DNA of 11,970 nucleotides from Methanosarcinales archaeon (GCA_004212095.1 RXIJ01000016.1:1-11970), one strand, 5' to 3'; shown: positions 1 to 7,175, counted from the first letter of the stretch. Numbers and translations: made by a program. Notes: generated by a model not told the origin, from the sequence alone.

Positions 1-2
1 AT

Positions 3-281
3 GAATTTATCAGGGATATCAAGACAACGCCCGTATCCCTCTATGATTCACAGGTGGATCTCTCAAAAGAGGGGGAAAGTGGTTTAAGAACTGCTAAACA
101 AGCGGATAAGCAGGAAAAGGTCACCTGGCGAGCGACCGTACGCTGTGATAAAAGCGTATTTAACTCAAGTCATGTACCCGTAACGACTGTTGCAAGAGTT
201 GCCGTAAAAATAATGATATTCACCGCGTTTGCATTTACTCTTTATAATCTCGCAACGATCAAACGCCGAGAGATGGCTTAG
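3..281 (+). CDS. 3' end of an unidentified ORF, possibly a transposase C-terminus
   Basis: The frame is open from the window edge to a TAG at 279-281, giving about 92 residues with the N-terminus missing; an ATG at 54 is the first internal start. The first part is charged and polar (VDLSKEGESG, KQADKQEK). The end is hydrophobic and then basic (VKIMIFTAFAFTLYNLATIKRR). A hydrophobic-then-basic tail is common at the C-terminus of DDE transposases, but no catalytic motif lies inside the window, so this is a guess. The downstream DNA shows no clear IS terminal inverted repeat. It could equally be the tail of an unknown archaeal protein or a degraded gene. Confidence 0.35.
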   Translation, partial: EFIRDIKTTPVSLYDSQVDLSKEGESGLRTAKQADKQEKVTWRATVRCDKSVFNSSHVPVTTVARVAVKIMIFTAFAFTLYNLATIKRREMA

Positions 282-673
282 CGATATCTATCATCAAATT
301 ATGGATTAGAATGGAAAAATGAGAGTGATAAAAGGAAATTAATAGAGGACACGGTGTTAGTACAACTCATTAAGGAAATGGAGTCCGTTTCAAGTTTTGA
401 TTGGCGTGTAAAGATACGGTAAATCAAAATACTCTTCATGTATGTTTTATAAAAATTTCCATTTTTATTCTTCGGGATCAAATGAAGATAAGAATACAAT
501 GCATTCCATATGAGTTGATTCGGATTTGATGTTTGATTTTATCCAATTGCCTTAAGAACACCAACATGTAATGTAATGTAATGTAACGGTCACGTCAAAC
601 CAAAAAATATTTATATTTGCACACCAACTATTTATCAGTAGTGTGAAAATCACTATACACTGACAATATCTTT
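282..673. other. AT-rich intergenic region without a supported gene
   Basis: This gap separates the partial ORF at the left edge from the 3' end of moaB. I see no credible coding frame: the short minus-strand ORF at 299-499 has no recognisable features. Visible elements are a short tandem pentamer run (ATGTA four times, 566-585), a TATA-like AT tract (about 603-616), and a weak inverted repeat TAGTG/CACTA (639-643 and 651-655). On the minus strand that inverted repeat lies about 20-35 bases past the moaB stop. It may be a weak 3'-end hairpin, but it is not directly followed by a T run. Confidence 0.5.
566..586. repeat. Short tandem repeat (ATGTA)4
   Basis: Four perfect consecutive copies of ATGTA are followed by one more A. 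The array lies in non-coding AT-rich DNA. It is a simple microsatellite-like run; no function is visible. Confidence 0.7.
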
Positions 674-1210
674 TTATGCACTGCTTCGAGCATGTTTCAC
701 CAGATGCCCGATTTCCGGAAGAATGAGCCTTGTTAAGGCGATACGTACTCCATCAGGTGAGCCTGGCAGGCAGAATATGATAACATCCTTGTTAATTATG
801 CCTGCTGCTGCACGGCTTAACATTGCAGCGGTGCCGATATCCTCTCTGCTTAATTCTCTAAAAAACTCGCCAAATCCTGGTATTTCGCGAATAAAAAGTG
901 GGGATACTGCTTCTATTGTAACATCTGTTGGCGATATGCCAGTCCCACCACTGATAATTATTGCATCAACCTGTTTTTGAATATTTTCAACTGCATCTCT
1001 TATTTTGTTTACCTGATCAGGCACAAGAAGATAGGCCCAACCCGCATGCCCTGCCTCTTCAACCAGTTCTATCATAAGTTTGCCTGAGCCGTCTTCAGTG
1101 TCACCGGGATTTAAAGCTCTCGTGTTTTTTTCATACCTTGAAGTGCTGACTGTTATTATTGCAAATTTTAGATGCATTGGTGTGTGTTTTTTATGTTCTG
1201 CTGACGACAT
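674..1210 (-). CDS. moaB: Molybdenum cofactor biosynthesis protein MoaB (MoaB/MogA family)
   Basis: A 178-residue protein of the MoaB/Mog fold, which adenylylates molybdopterin before metal insertion (family knowledge). Family motifs visible: the early T-E-D-G-S-G segment (38-43), the SGGTG phosphate/pterin-binding loop (87-91) followed by the conserved Asp (D96) in ISPTDVT, PGFGE (111-115), and LPGSP (148-152). Length fits the short single-domain archaeal MoaB proteins; there is no MoeA fusion. The start ATG at 1210 lies only 8 bp after the srp54 stop, so the two are almost certainly cotranscribed. A few N-terminal residues (about 1-13) precede the first beta strand, so an internal start at Met12 is possible. 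Assignment to MoaB rather than MogA rests on overall size and archaeal usage. Confidence 0.93.
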   Translation of the reverse strand: MSSAEHKKHTPMHLKFAIITVSTSRYEKNTRALNPGDTEDGSGKLMIELVEEAGHAGWAYLLVPDQVNKIRDAVENIQKQVDAIIISGGTGISPTDVTIEAVSPLFIREIPGFGEFFRELSREDIGTAAMLSRAAAGIINKDVIIFCLPGSPDGVRIALTRLILPEIGHLVKHARSSA

Positions 1211-1218
1211 ATTCTTTT

Positions 1219-2538
1219 TTACATTCCAAGTTTTTTCATCATTTTTTGGACATTAAAATTACCACCACGTAAACCTTTCATAGCTTTCTGCATGGTGCGG
1301 TGGTATTTTATTAGCTCACGCACCACATCAATATCGTTTCCGGAACCGTGTGCAATGCGAAACATTCGCGAGCTGTTGATGATTCGTGGGTCTTCAAGCT
1401 CTCTGTTGTTCATAGAATCCATGACCACTTTGTATTTATCAAGACGGTCTGTTGTTACCTTGTACATATCGTCTGTGACTTTGAGTCCAAGTTTTCCCAT
1501 AGGCAGCATCTGCATCACGTTTTTAAGTGGTCCAAGCTTGTTAATAGCTTTAAGCTGTTTGTACATGTCCTTTAGTGTAAACTTGCCCTGCATCATGTTT
1601 TCAATATTAAACTCTTCTTCATCGATGGATTCTTCTGCTTTTTCAATCAGAGTTTTGATATCTCCCATACCAAGCAGGCGTGATATGAATCGATCTGGCT
1701 CGAACTTCTCAAGATCTTCCGGCGTCTCCCCGGCACCAATAAACGCAATTGATGAGTCGGTCTCTGAAACCGCTGAAAGTGCTCCACCACCTTTGGCAGT
1801 ACCATCAAGTTTTGATATGATAATGCCTGTGATGCCAATGGAGTTATTGAATGCCTTTGCCTGTTCGCTTGCCTGCTGACCCATTGCAGCATCAAGCACG
1901 AGAAACTTGTGATCAGGCTTTACTATTTCGTAAATATCCTCCATTTCTTGAATCAACTCTGATTCAAGTGCGTGCCTCCCGGCAGTATCTATAATCTTGA
2001 CATCATATTTTTCTATCTGGGGGAGTCCGCGCTTTAAGATCTCTACTGCATTTGAGTTACCAGCTTCACCATAAAAAGCAACATGGATGCGTTCACAGAG
2101 CGTTTTGAGCTGCTCATAAGCACCGGGACGAAATGTATCCACACATATAACTGCCGGCTTAAGTCCTTTACGCTGAAAATAGCGCGCAAGCTTGACTGTG
2201 GTAGTCGTCTTACCTCCACCCTGCAAACCAACCATCATAATGGTCTGCTTATCAAGCTTGATATCGCTGCTTCGACCTATAATATTAATTAATTCCTGGT
2301 ACACGATACGAACCACGTGCTCACGGGGGTTTATTCCAGCGGGCGGCTTCTCCTTCAATGATCGCTCCTTTATTCGCTTTGAAAGCTTCATCACAAGCTT
2401 CACATTCACATCAGCCTGCAAGAGTGCCCGCTGAATATCCTTGACCAGTTCACTGACTGTACGCTCGTCGATTCGACCAGCACCAGCAATCTTTCTTAGT
2501 ACATTCTGCAAAGACCCGCCAAGTTTGTCAAGCACCAT
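1219..2538 (-). CDS. srp54: Signal recognition particle GTPase SRP54
   Basis: A 439-residue GTPase subunit of the signal recognition particle. It binds 7S RNA and signal sequences of nascent chains and docks with FtsY at the membrane. Domains in order: N helical bundle (about 1-90), G domain with P-loop GLQGGGKT (104-111), DTFRPG (134-139), DTAGR (184-188), SKLDG (242-246, the TKxD element) and GAGE (268-271), then the methionine-rich M domain (about 300-439). The M domain carries the RNA-binding RIAHGSG helix (394-400) and ends in MMKKLGM. The length is full for archaeal SRP54. The ATG at 2538 is supported by GAGG at 2546-2549, seven bases upstream. It is the first gene of a two-gene unit with moaB. 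Confidence 0.98.
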   Translation of the reverse strand: MVLDKLGGSLQNVLRKIAGAGRIDERTVSELVKDIQRALLQADVNVKLVMKLSKRIKERSLKEKPPAGINPREHVVRIVYQELINIIGRSSDIKLDKQTIMMVGLQGGGKTTTTVKLARYFQRKGLKPAVICVDTFRPGAYEQLKTLCERIHVAFYGEAGNSNAVEILKRGLPQIEKYDVKIIDTAGRHALESELIQEMEDIYEIVKPDHKFLVLDAAMGQQASEQAKAFNNSIGITGIIISKLDGTAKGGGALSAVSETDSSIAFIGAGETPEDLEKFEPDRFISRLLGMGDIKTLIEKAEESIDEEEFNIENMMQGKFTLKDMYKQLKAINKLGPLKNVMQMLPMGKLGLKVTDDMYKVTTDRLDKYKVVMDSMNNRELEDPRIINSSRMFRIAHGSGNDIDVVRELIKYHRTMQKAMKGLRGGNFNVQKMMKKLGM

Positions 2539-2575
2539 AATAATTCCTCAATAACACTTCAATGGAAACATGTTA

Positions 2576-2590
2576 CATAAATTAAACGGT
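2576..2590 (-). promoter_or_regulatory. Candidate archaeal promoter (BRE/TATA) for srp54-moaB
   Basis: Read on the minus strand, AAACCG is followed by TTTAATTTAT (plus coordinates 2577-2586), resembling a BRE plus an archaeal TATA box. Initiation about 25 bases downstream, near 2555, would give a short leader that still contains the GAGG ribosome-binding site. The match is by eye. Confidence 0.45.
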
Positions 2591-2617
2591 TTTTATGTTG
2601 TAGCTCTGCACACCCGC

Positions 2618-3182
2618 TCAATCCTTTTCGCCACTAATTTTTTTTATTTTATCTAATAGAGACTCATAATCAGCATTAATTTGTTCATCAAATCTTATCT
2701 TTAAATCTACAAATCTTTGGACGTCATCTTCAAGCGTCAACATTTTTCCAAATTTTGTATCAGCGTAACTCCCAAATTCATCCATTGCTTTAAAATATTC
2801 ATTAAGAAGTTTTTGCATATTCCTACTTGCCAGATAACTTCTCTTTTTAAGTCTATAGAGTTCTTCGGGAGTTATTTGAAGTATCGTTGGATGAAATTTA
2901 AGTGGAGAGTATAATTCAGCTAATTCTTCTTTAATATTTTTTAGTTCTCTATCTATTTTTGATTCACGGATTATACTGAATGTGTCTGCCACATAAAAAC
3001 AAGTAATAATTAAAAGAGTGAAACTAATCGAAGCTGTTAAAATTTGGCTTTCAAGCTCAAATATTGCAAAAATACAATAGAAGAGCAATATAAGGATTAA
3101 TAAACTTACAAGTACGGATCCGTTGTATATATATGTTCCAAATACTTTTTTTTATCCAATTCCATATCTTTTTATTATCCAT
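2618..3182 (-). CDS. Small predicted membrane protein with helical cytoplasmic tail; apparent frameshift
   Basis: I do not recognise the family. The uninterrupted part (2618-3088) would need a poor TTG start inside a hydrophobic helix and has no ribosome-binding site. A better reading begins at ATG 3182 (MDNKKIWNWIKK), crosses a run of eight A on the minus strand (plus 3146-3153), and continues into the main frame if one A is removed. That gives about 187 residues: a basic N-terminus, two adjacent hydrophobic segments (around VLVSLLILILLFYCIFAIF and ILTASISFTLLIITCFYV) and a charged, probably helical C-terminal half rich in Lys/Glu/Leu ending in KKISGEKD. It stands alone, with about 80 bp to srp54 and 232 bp to ribB. 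The shift could be a sequencing error, transcript slippage or a true mutation. Confidence 0.6.
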
Positions 3183-3414
3183 GCTCTTCACTCATAGCTT
3201 AGCCATCAAAAGTCACTACACCCCGTACTTATAGGTACAAGGCTTGTTAGTGATTTTCTTTTTATAAACATTTCAGTTTCTCCCTATAATTCTTACGTCC
3301 CAATATATTTCTCAACAGCTTCCTATCTGTGACCAGTGCGACACAACATGAGTAGAGATCGCCAGTAACTCTTGATTGCGCAGCAAGTGCGAAATGTCAG
3401 TTGCACGACTCCTT
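3183..3414. other. Intergenic region between ribB and the small membrane protein gene
   Basis: No gene is supported here. It contains a minus-strand TATA candidate (around 3259-3268) for the downstream membrane-protein gene. Next to ribB there is a 7-bp complementary pair, GTGCGAC (3336-3342) and GTTGCAC (3400-3406, one G-U). The enclosed sequence does not have the D-arm, anticodon arm or TTCGA loop of a tRNA. No T-run terminator is visible after ribB. Confidence 0.45.
3258..3269 (-). promoter_or_regulatory. Candidate TATA box for the small membrane protein gene
   Basis: The minus strand reads GTTTATAAAAAG, a good archaeal TATA match. Initiation about 25 bases downstream (near 3235-3240) would leave a leader of roughly 55 bases before ATG 3182. 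This supports the upstream ATG over the internal TTG start. Confidence 0.45.
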
Positions 3415-4092
3415 TCAGTAGTTAACGTCTTTTCCCTCTATGAATGGAAAGTTGTGTTTCTTTGCATATTGTCTTGCTTTTTGTTTTGAGAGTGCTCTGC
3501 CATCTTCTTCGTCGAGCATTTCGCAGACCACCATTGCAGATGTTATCCCTGCCAATTGTGCCAGAGCTATCGAAAGTTCTGTTTGGCCTGCTCTCTCTTC
3601 AAGGAGTTTGTCTGCTGCTCTTAGTATTGCCACATGACCCGGGCAGCGGAACTCTGAGCCAAAATCAATGTAACCCCCATCTTCAACCAGCTTTGTTACC
3701 TCTGCAATCCTGTTTATAGTCAGTGCCCGATCATTGTCAGGTATGCCTGTGTAGGTATCTCGGTGGTTGACCCATATTGAAAATGATGACCTGTGGTCGT
3801 ATTTTATATCTCCATCTTTTTCAACGATTGTTTTTAATTCTTTGTTTCCGTTACTTCCTGCATGTTTGAGCAGGTCTGACATAAAAGGAAGTCCAAGTTT
3901 CTTTGCAACTGGTGCAGAGATTGCAACACATATAAGTCCCCCACCATCTTTTCGCATCTGTGCGACATCACGTGGTGTAATACTTTGTGCAGGGATAACA
4001 AAGTCTGTTTCCCCCTCCCTGTTATCTGCATCATATAGTAGTATCATTTTGCCATTTTTCAGGGAATCTATTGCTTTACTTAGTTCTTTCAT
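3415..4092 (-). CDS. ribB: 3,4-dihydroxy-2-butanone 4-phosphate synthase
   Basis: A 225-residue RibB converts ribulose 5-phosphate to 3,4-dihydroxy-2-butanone 4-phosphate and formate, supplying the four-carbon unit of riboflavin. Motifs: REGETD (25-30), which holds the acidic metal/substrate residues; NHRDTYTGIPDNDRALT (109-125); FRCPGHV (148-154); GQTELS (169-174); and EMLDEEDG (191-198). It is the stand-alone form without a GTP cyclohydrolase II (RibA) domain, as usual in archaea. The start ATG at 4092 lies 19 bp after the riboflavin kinase stop, with a short purine-rich stretch (GTAAGAGG) between, so the two form one transcription unit under the kinase-linked regulator. Confidence 0.97.
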   Translation of the reverse strand: MKELSKAIDSLKNGKMILLYDADNREGETDFVIPAQSITPRDVAQMRKDGGGLICVAISAPVAKKLGLPFMSDLLKHAGSNGNKELKTIVEKDGDIKYDHRSSFSIWVNHRDTYTGIPDNDRALTINRIAEVTKLVEDGGYIDFGSEFRCPGHVAILRAADKLLEERAGQTELSIALAQLAGITSAMVVCEMLDEEDGRALSKQKARQYAKKHNFPFIEGKDVNY

Positions 4093-4111
4093 ATTTTTTA
4101 CCTCTTACTTT

Positions 4112-4777
4112 TCAGTTGATATTTGTTTTCACAATTGAACTGTCGCGGAGATTCAAATGCTTTCGAAGGTTTACCGGTGCTATGATTTCAAGTATTTCCG
4201 GTGGGTAGTGAGTTCTCTCCGGCTGTATTATGGCACATTTGACATCCTTGATAGTAACCGGAAAACATATCCCCCCTCCAAAGGTTCTTTTTTCACTGGT
4301 AAAGCCTTGAATCTTGATTCCTGCTTTGGCATCTAAATTCCCGCGTAGTCTCACACTTTCAGAATCGAGTTTTATATTTAGCGTGCCGGGATATGGTGTA
4401 AACCCAAGTTTTTGCTCTATTTGTTTTTTATATCCTTCGCTTGATAGGTAGTACTGTCCTTCGCCAAGTCCTGTCAGAACTGTTCCTACCAGTTCTATCG
4501 TGTTTTTGACATTGAATAACTGCTTGTAGAACCGATATTCTTCTTCAAGTCGTTTAATACCACTTGGAGTAAGTTTTACCCATTGTCCGTTAGTTGTTGT
4601 CTGCCGCTCTATCAGGCCATCCTTTTCAAGAATTTGAAGACGTCTTGCAGCAGTCTGTGGACTTGTGAGCATCGGCTCTGCCAGTTGTGAAGAGACGATT
4701 TTCACTGCTTTTTGCATAGCACCGAGTGCTGCAATGTGTTTTAGTGTTTCAATATCCATCATTGAGATGCATGTCAT
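4112..4777 (-). CDS. rbkR: HTH-fused CTP-dependent riboflavin kinase / transcriptional regulator (RbkR type)
   Basis: A 221-residue two-domain protein. Residues about 8-85 form a winged helix-turn-helix (SSQLAEPMLTSPQTAARRLQ then LEKDGLIER). Residues about 95-215 are an archaeal riboflavin kinase that makes FMN using CTP. Visible kinase motifs are GTVLTGLGEGQYY (98-110), YPGTLNI (129-135), RTHYP (188-192) and EIIAPVNLR (197-205). Archaeal proteins with this architecture (RbkR) are known to regulate riboflavin genes and phosphorylate riboflavin; here the neighbour ribB is the obvious target. ATGs at 4762 or 4759 are better starts than 4777: they fit a TATA candidate at 4794-4800, and homologous HTH regions begin about there. 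I could not identify the operator sequence. Confidence 0.93.
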   Translation of the reverse strand: MTCISMMDIETLKHIAALGAMQKAVKIVSSQLAEPMLTSPQTAARRLQILEKDGLIERQTTTNGQWVKLTPSGIKRLEEEYRFYKQLFNVKNTIELVGTVLTGLGEGQYYLSSEGYKKQIEQKLGFTPYPGTLNIKLDSESVRLRGNLDAKAGIKIQGFTSEKRTFGGGICFPVTIKDVKCAIIQPERTHYPPEILEIIAPVNLRKHLNLRDSSIVKTNIN

Positions 4778-4857
4778 ATATGGAATGTAATGGTATTAAA
4801 CTGTTGCGAATCTGGTGTGGAGTTAAGGTTATAAATAATAAACAACATGCAAACTTA
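4778..4857. promoter_or_regulatory. Divergent promoter region between rbkR-ribB and the ModE-like gene
   Basis: Eighty bases hold a promoter in each direction. On plus, TTATAAATAATA (about 4829-4840) sits 20-29 bases before ATG 4858, so that transcript would be leaderless or nearly so. On minus, TTTAATA (plus 4794-4800) sits about 32-38 bases before ATG 4762, giving a very short leader. Both genes encode DNA-binding regulators, so autoregulation and cross-regulation at this site are plausible. No clear palindromic operator is visible. Confidence 0.5.
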
Positions 4858-5403
4858 ATGATGGTAAGAACACAGGCAAAAACAAAACTCTGGCTAACAA
4901 ATAAAGAGATACCAATCGTTGGTGAAGGCAAAGTAAAACTGCTTAAAACCATAGACGTGGAAGGGTCTCTTAATAAAGCCTGTGGAAAACTGAATATATC
5001 CTACAAGCATGCATGGCTTCAGATAAAAGAAATAGAACATGCTATCGGAGAGGCAGTACTTACCACAAAATGTGGAGGAAAGATGCAGGGGAGTAAACTC
5101 ACTGAAAAAACAAGACATCTCCTCAAAGAATATGACTCCTATCAAAACCTACTTAGCCAGACATTCTATGATAAAACGTTTTGGGAGGTGATAAGTTTGA
5201 AGATAACCGCAAGAAACCAGATAAAAGGAAAAGTAACCAGTATTGAGAAAAATGAGATTATAGCAAAGATCAAAATAGACATTAAACCTGCAACAGTAAC
5301 TGCAATAATTACTGAAGAAGCAGCAGAAGCACTGAACATCCAGAACGGCGATGATGTGACTGCTATAATCAAATCGACAGAAATTATGATAGGAAAAGAA
5401 TAA
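4858..5403 (+). CDS. ModE-family molybdate/tungstate-responsive regulator (HTH plus single Mop/TOBE domain)
   Basis: A 181-residue protein. Residues about 20-90 are a ModE/LysR-like winged HTH (VKLLKTIDVEGSLNKACGKL then ISYKHAWLQI). Residues about 116-178 are a single molbindin/TOBE domain starting with ITARNQIKGKV and ending with DDVTAIIKSTEIMIG. Mop domains bind molybdate or tungstate as oligomers, so this is likely an oxyanion-sensing repressor or activator of transporter or cofactor genes. It has one Mop domain where E. coli ModE has two. The frame is open upstream to 4726, but that would overlap rbkR. ATG 4858 (or 4861) fits the TATA spacing. A downstream hairpin ends the gene. moaB lies nearby, but no molybdate ABC transporter is present. 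Confidence 0.88.
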   Translation: MMVRTQAKTKLWLTNKEIPIVGEGKVKLLKTIDVEGSLNKACGKLNISYKHAWLQIKEIEHAIGEAVLTTKCGGKMQGSKLTEKTRHLLKEYDSYQNLLSQTFYDKTFWEVISLKITARNQIKGKVTSIEKNEIIAKIKIDIKPATVTAIITEEAAEALNIQNGDDVTAIIKSTEIMIGKE

Positions 5404-5442
5404 TAGAAAAGGAAAAATAAATATAAACTAAAAAAGAAAAAT

Positions 5443-5475
5443 AAAGATTGGGTTTTGTTAACCGACCCAATCTTT
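5443..5475 (+). terminator. Perfect 11-bp hairpin after the ModE-like gene
   Basis: AAAGATTGGGT (5443-5453) pairs exactly with ACCCAATCTTT (5465-5475) around an 11-base loop, about 40 bases after the stop and 30 bases before purB. It most likely separates the two transcription units. The right arm also overlaps TTTAAA, a possible TATA element for purB (about 29 bases before its ATG). An operator role is therefore an alternative. Confidence 0.6.
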
Positions 5476-5504
5476 AAACTTTACCACGTGTATGTGATAT
5501 TTAT

Positions 5505-6860
5505 ATGGCAATTCATCCGATCGAGTTTCGATATGGCAGTTATGAGATGAGGGGTGTGTGGGACGAACAGTCTCGTCTAAAAAAAGTTCTCAGTGTCGAG
5601 GTTGCTCTTGCTAATGCTGAAGTAGAACTTGGAATGATTCCAAAAAATGCAGCTATGGCTATAAAAGATGCTGCCTCAAACGTAGAGCTTGAACGGGTTA
5701 GAGAGATTGAAGACGAGATCAGTCATGACATGATGGCTATAGTACTGGCATTATCTGAACGGTGTGGCGATTACGGAAAGTGGGTGCACTTTGGTGCCAC
5801 TTCCAATGATATGCTAGATACTGCAACCGCTCTACAGTTCAAGGATGCCATTGAGATTTTCTTTGTACAGGCTCGAAGGTTTAGAAGCGTACTAACCGCG
5901 CTTGCACTTGAACATAAAAATACTGTCTGTGTTGCCCGCACTCATGGACAGATTGGCATACCTACAACCTATGGCTTAAGATTTGCCATCTGGGCATCAG
6001 AAGTCGACAGGCACATCACTCGTCTTAAAGAGCTAACACCAAGAGTGGTAGTTGGAAAGATGAATGGTGCATCCGGCACACAGGCAGCCTTTGGAAAACA
6101 TGGACTCAAAGTGCAGGAACTGGCAATGAAACATCTTGGAATTAACAGTGTTGACGTGTCAAACCAGGTAATCCAGAGAGATCGACACAGTGAGTTTGTG
6201 TTCTGGATGGCAAATCTTGCAACCACTCTTGATAAAATCAGCATCGAGGTTCGGAGCTTACAGAGAAGCGAAATTGGAGAAGTCAGTGAAAGTTTTGGCA
6301 AGAAACAGGTTGGCTCATCCACGATGCCACATAAGCGAAATCCAATCAAGTCTGAACAAATCTGCGGGCTTGCACGAGTAATCAGGGGCATGGTTGAACC
6401 AGAGTTACTAAATAATACACTATGGGATGAACGGGATCTTACCAACTCAGCCTCTGAACGGGTGATCTTTCCAGAGGTGTGCATACTCACAGACCACATT
6501 CTCCGCACTGCAACAAAGGTTACTAAAAATCTTCGTTTTTACCCTGGCAACATCAAGCAAAATCTTGAACTGCTTAATGGTTTGAATATGGGGGAAGCTG
6601 TGATGATTGAACTTGCAAAAAAGGGTGTTGGACGGCAGGAAGCACACAAACTCGTACGTGAATGTGCAATGCTCGCACGAGAAGAAAATCTTCACATGCA
6701 GGATGCACTTCTTGATAATTCCACTATTCGTCAATCATTAAATAGAGAGGAGATTGCACAGATTATGAACCCATACGACTATATAGGAACTGCTGTTGTG
6801 CAGGTGGAAATGCTTGCAGAAGCAATGCAGGCAAAGGAAAAAAAAGACGAAACTCCTTAA
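5505..6860 (+). CDS. purB: Adenylosuccinate lyase
   Basis: A 451-residue member of the fumarase/aspartase superfamily. It cleaves SAICAR to AICAR plus fumarate in IMP synthesis, and adenylosuccinate to AMP plus fumarate. Motifs: SHDMMAIV (around 73-80, substrate-binding His), TSNDMLDTAT (around 98), ARTHGQIGIPTT (around 144-155, general acid His), and the superfamily signature GSSTMPHKRNP (around 268-278) holding the mobile catalytic serine loop. Length is typical of archaeal and bacterial PurB. The start ATG at 5505 gives the usual N-terminus (AIHPIEFRYGSYEMRGVWDE); only a partial GTGAT Shine-Dalgarno lies upstream, so the message may be short-leadered. No other purine genes adjoin. The 3' side runs directly into the hairpin repeats. 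Confidence 0.97.
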   Translation: MAIHPIEFRYGSYEMRGVWDEQSRLKKVLSVEVALANAEVELGMIPKNAAMAIKDAASNVELERVREIEDEISHDMMAIVLALSERCGDYGKWVHFGATSNDMLDTATALQFKDAIEIFFVQARRFRSVLTALALEHKNTVCVARTHGQIGIPTTYGLRFAIWASEVDRHITRLKELTPRVVVGKMNGASGTQAAFGKHGLKVQELAMKHLGINSVDVSNQVIQRDRHSEFVFWMANLATTLDKISIEVRSLQRSEIGEVSESFGKKQVGSSTMPHKRNPIKSEQICGLARVIRGMVEPELLNNTLWDERDLTNSASERVIFPEVCILTDHILRTATKVTKNLRFYPGNIKQNLELLNGLNMGEAVMIELAKKGVGRQEAHKLVRECAMLAREENLHMQDALLDNSTIRQSLNREEIAQIMNPYDYIGTAVVQVEMLAEAMQAKEKKDETP

Positions 6861-6863
6861 GCA

Positions 6864-6885
6864 CTGCAAAGCTTGCGCTTTGCAG
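6864..6885. repeat. Stem-loop directly after the purB stop
   Basis: CTGCAAAGC (6864-6872) and GCTTTGCAG (6877-6885) form a perfect 9-bp stem with a TTGC loop, three bases past the TAA. No T-run follows. It may protect or define the purB mRNA 3' end, and it forms the left border of the 94-bp repeat array because its right arm ends in the same CAGAAATAACC word. Confidence 0.7.
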
Positions 6886-7096
6886 AAATAACCAGTAACC
6901 GTACCAACTTCGTTGTGCAGAACCTCACCACTCCGTGTGCGGAAATAATTCTCGATTGTGAAGCAATCGAGTGCTGCAGAAATAACCAGTAACCGTACCA
7001 ACTTCGTTGTGTAGAACCTCACCACTCCGTGTGCGGAAATAATTCTCGATTGTGAAGCAATCGAGTGCTGCAGAAATAACCAGTAACCGTACCAAC
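6882..7096. repeat. Tandem 94-bp repeat made of small inverted-repeat modules
   Basis: Two full units (6882-6975, 6976-7069) are identical except for one base (C6918 versus T7012). A third, partial unit (7070-7096) carries the first 27 bases. Within each unit are CAAC-TTC-GTTG, CAC-TCC-GTG and CTCGATTG-TGAAG-CAATCGAG (8-bp stem, first at 6951-6971). Each inverted repeat is followed by TGCAGAA or a variant (6881, 6916, 6938, 6975, 7010, 7032, 7069; spacing 35/22/37). The unit length is not a multiple of three and lies between convergent genes, so it is unlikely to be coding. It lacks the short, unique spacers of a CRISPR array. Confidence 0.85.
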
Positions 7097-7175
7097 CCCG
7101 TGGCTAAAATTGTGGAATATAAAACAGCTTAAATTTGAGCAAGTATATCTCTGCTACGTTTGTTACTCTTCTGAT
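7097..7175. other. Spacer between the repeat array and the acylphosphatase gene end
   Basis: AT-rich sequence between the last partial repeat and the stop of the minus-strand gene. I see no gene and no convincing terminator in it. Confidence 0.4.

Noticed and set aside
299..499. Small minus-strand ORF (66 residues) in the left gap
   Set aside because: No ribosome-binding site, promoter or recognisable features; composition matches AT-rich noise.
1292..1879. Long plus-strand ORF (195 residues) opposite srp54
   Set aside because: Antisense shadow of a strongly conserved gene, with Ser/Ile/Met-rich composition and no motif.
3336..3410. tRNA gene
   Set aside because: The two arms could mimic an acceptor stem, but D-arm, anticodon arm, T-loop and CCA context are missing.
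4726..4857. N-terminal extension of the ModE-like protein from ATG 4726
   Set aside because: It would overlap rbkR and include the TATA element; the added residues do not look like part of the HTH. Start 4858 fits better.
6738..7025. Minus-strand ORF of 95 residues across the purB end and repeats
   Set aside because: It overlaps the well-supported purB 3' end and draws its sequence from the 94-bp repeat, whose period is not a multiple of three. It is a shadow frame.
6861..7096. CRISPR array
   Set aside because: The units are contiguous 94-bp tandem copies with identical content, with no unique spacers of constant length and no cas genes nearby.
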